NCBI GenBank assembly: GCA_017999135.1
Contig: JAGOBT010000215.1
Coordinates: 1-5,992 of the forward strand
From: Burkholderiaceae bacterium
Lineage (GTDB): Bacteria; Pseudomonadota; Gammaproteobacteria; Burkholderiales; Burkholderiaceae_C
DNA: 5,992 nt
Reading direction: 5' to 3'
Part shown: positions 5,032 to 5,992 of the stretch, one piece after another
Position numbering within the stretch: position 1 is the stretch's first letter
Layout: each line of letters begins with the position of its first letter
Program-made: the position numbers and the translations under genes
The notes under the pieces: generated by a model
Databases searched by the model: none
What the model was told of the DNA's origin: nothing
The model's input: only the letters and a program-made list of their open reading frames with translations

Positions 5032-5895
5032 ATGCCCGCTACCGTGCCACAGCCCGCCCTCGCTGCCGCGCCCGACGCGGCCGAGGCCGCGTCGGGCGGC
5101 CCGTCGTTCAGCCCGCTGTACCAGCAGATCAAGGGCCTGATCACCCGCGAGCTGCAGGCCGGCCTGTGGAAGCCGGGTGAATCGATCCCCAGCGAGCTGG
5201 ATCTGGCTGCGCGCTTCAAGGTCAGCCAGGGCACGGTGCGCAAGGCGATTGACGAACTGGCGGCCGACAACCTGCTGGTGCGCCGCCAGGGCAAGGGCAC
5301 CTTCGTGGCCACCCATGCCGAGCAGCAGATCCAGTACCGCTTCCTGCGGCTGATGCCCGACGACGGCAATGACCGCGGCATGGCCCGCCGCCTGCTGGAT
5401 TGCCGCCGCACCCGCGCCCCGGCCGACGTGGCCCGCATGCTGGCCTGCAAGAGCGGTGATGCGGTGGTGCAGCTGCGCCGCCTGCTGCTGGCGCCAACCG
5501 ATGGCCCCCAGGGCGGCGCAGCGCGCCGCCCGTGCCCCGAGGGGAGCCCGCCGCCTTGGGGCGGCCCAGCGGCGGACGGCAAGCCCGTGGTGCTGGATGA
5601 AATCTGGCTGCCCGGCGCGCTGTTCAAAGGCCTGACGGCCGAGCGCCTGGCCGACTACAAGGGCCCGATGTACGGCATGTTCGAGGCCGAGTTCGGCGTG
5701 CGCATGATCCGCGCCGAAGAAAAGATCCGGGCGCTGGCGGCCGATGCGGCCAGCGCACCGCTGCTGGCCGTGGCGCCCGGCTTCCCGCTGCTCAGCGTGG
5801 AGCGGCTGTCGTTCACCTATGGCGACAAGCCGGTGGAACTGCGCCGCGGCCTCTACAACACAGAGCAGCACTTCTATCGCAATGAGCTGAATTGA
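5032..5895 (+). CDS. GntR-family (HutC type) transcriptional regulator, probable TCA-gene regulator
   Basis: This 287-residue regulator has an Ala/Pro-rich N-terminus, then a GntR winged helix-turn-helix: PLYQQIKGLI (28-37), IPSELDLAARF (52-62), VSQGTVRKAIDEL (64-76, recognition helix region) and the wing RRQGKGTF (84-91). A UTRA effector-binding domain spans about 98-283 and ends ELRRGLYNTEQHFYRNEL, typical of the HutC subfamily. The protein is longer than the family norm of about 240-250 for two reasons: the N-terminal tail and an odd Gly/Pro/Ala-rich insert at about 155-181, described separately. Removing the insert restores RRLLLA-DGKPVVLDEIWLP, a normal UTRA sequence. The frame could start at 4993 (300 residues), but the predicted transcript start near 4982 and the operator ending at 4979 favour 5032; neither start has a good ribosome site. 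The flanking palindrome implies autoregulation and control of mdh, and a copy at acnB extends the set. The effector is unknown; a TCA intermediate is a reasonable guess. Confidence 0.92.
   Translation: MPATVPQPALAAAPDAAEAASGGPSFSPLYQQIKGLITRELQAGLWKPGESIPSELDLAARFKVSQGTVRKAIDELAADNLLVRRQGKGTFVATHAEQQIQYRFLRLMPDDGNDRGMARRLLDCRRTRAPADVARMLACKSGDAVVQLRRLLLAPTDGPQGGAARRPCPEGSPPPWGGPAADGKPVVLDEIWLPGALFKGLTAERLADYKGPMYGMFEAEFGVRMIRAEEKIRALAADAASAPLLAVAPGFPLLSVERLSFTYGDKPVELRRGLYNTEQHFYRNELN
5494..5574. repeat. Hairpin-rich repeat-like insertion inside the GntR-family gene
   Basis: This stretch of about 75-81 bp contains three consecutive inverted repeats: GGGCGGCGC/GCGCCGCCC (5511-5519 and 5523-5531, three-base loop), CCCC/GGGG (5535-5538 and 5541-5544) and GCCGCC/GGCGGC (5550-5555 and 5560-5565, four-base loop). 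Near-identical six-base sequences GATGGC (5500-5505) and GACGGC (5575-5580) flank 75 bp, exactly 25 codons, so the frame is kept. It encodes a low-complexity segment rich in Gly, Pro and Ala at a place where related regulators continue directly into the next strand. The composition resembles small dispersed hairpin repeats I recall from Comamonadaceae genomes. Other copies are not visible in this window. Confidence 0.65.
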
Positions 5896-5992
5896 AGTTG
5901 CCGCCAGTTGACGGCGCTGCGCGGGCGGATGTCGCCAAAAGCTCCAAGTCAGCCTGGTGCGTTGCAATAAACTCTCGGGGTTTCACCCGGAT
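5896..5992. other. Non-coding end of window after the GntR-family gene
   Basis: No gene is visible in these 97 bases. A weak inverted repeat, CGCC/GGCG, follows the gntR stop, but there is no T-tract, so no terminator can be claimed. A short AT-rich patch, TTGCAATAAACT (5962-5973), and a 4-bp stem CGGG/CCCG at the very end look like the beginning of a leader or promoter for a downstream plus-strand gene. In related Burkholderiales the sdhCDAB operon often follows this regulator; that is an expectation from context. Confidence 0.35.

Overview
The window is very GC-rich. Its gene content and order (aconitase B, a CitE-like lyase, malate dehydrogenase, and a HutC-type GntR regulator transcribed away from mdh) point to a betaproteobacterium of the order Burkholderiales, probably Comamonadaceae or the Leptothrix/Rubrivivax/Ideonella group. 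This placement rests on remembered family resemblance, not on a search.

Layout. Positions 1-107 (minus) hold the first 35 codons of acnB, with its ribosome site, leader and promoter extending to about 232. A minus-strand unit follows, read from 2459 down to about 285: a CitE-like CoA-ester lyase (2459-1419), a secreted protein of unknown function with an Ala/Lys/Pro-rich linker (1380-661), a probable 44-residue membrane protein (488-354), and a rho-independent terminator (308-285). A membrane-bound GGDEF diguanylate cyclase (2561-3766, plus) is divergent from the lyase and convergent with mdh. A 12-bp-stem hairpin (3796-3823) separates it from mdh. mdh (4854-3868, minus) and the gntR gene (5032-5895, plus) are divergent and share a compact control region. 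The last 97 bases have no gene; in related genomes sdhCDAB often follows here, but it is not visible.

How it fits together. An 18-bp near-palindrome, consensus ATGTCTTNTATAAGACWT, occurs twice, identical at 16 of 18 positions. One copy sits exactly between the -35 and -10 boxes of the acnB promoter. The other lies in the mdh/gntR intergenic region, overlapping the gntR -10 box and just upstream of the mdh -35 box. The simplest reading is a local TCA-cycle regulon: the GntR-family protein binds both sites, represses acnB and itself, and acts differently at mdh. This is inference from site placement.

The main oddities are an in-frame insertion of 25-27 codons in the effector domain of the GntR protein, made of hairpin-forming DNA that looks like a dispersed repeat; a diguanylate cyclase with an altered inhibitory site placed inside a TCA-gene cluster; a third operator half-site next to the mdh/gntR palindrome; and a triple CCGGAT repeat at 10-bp spacing near the small membrane gene.
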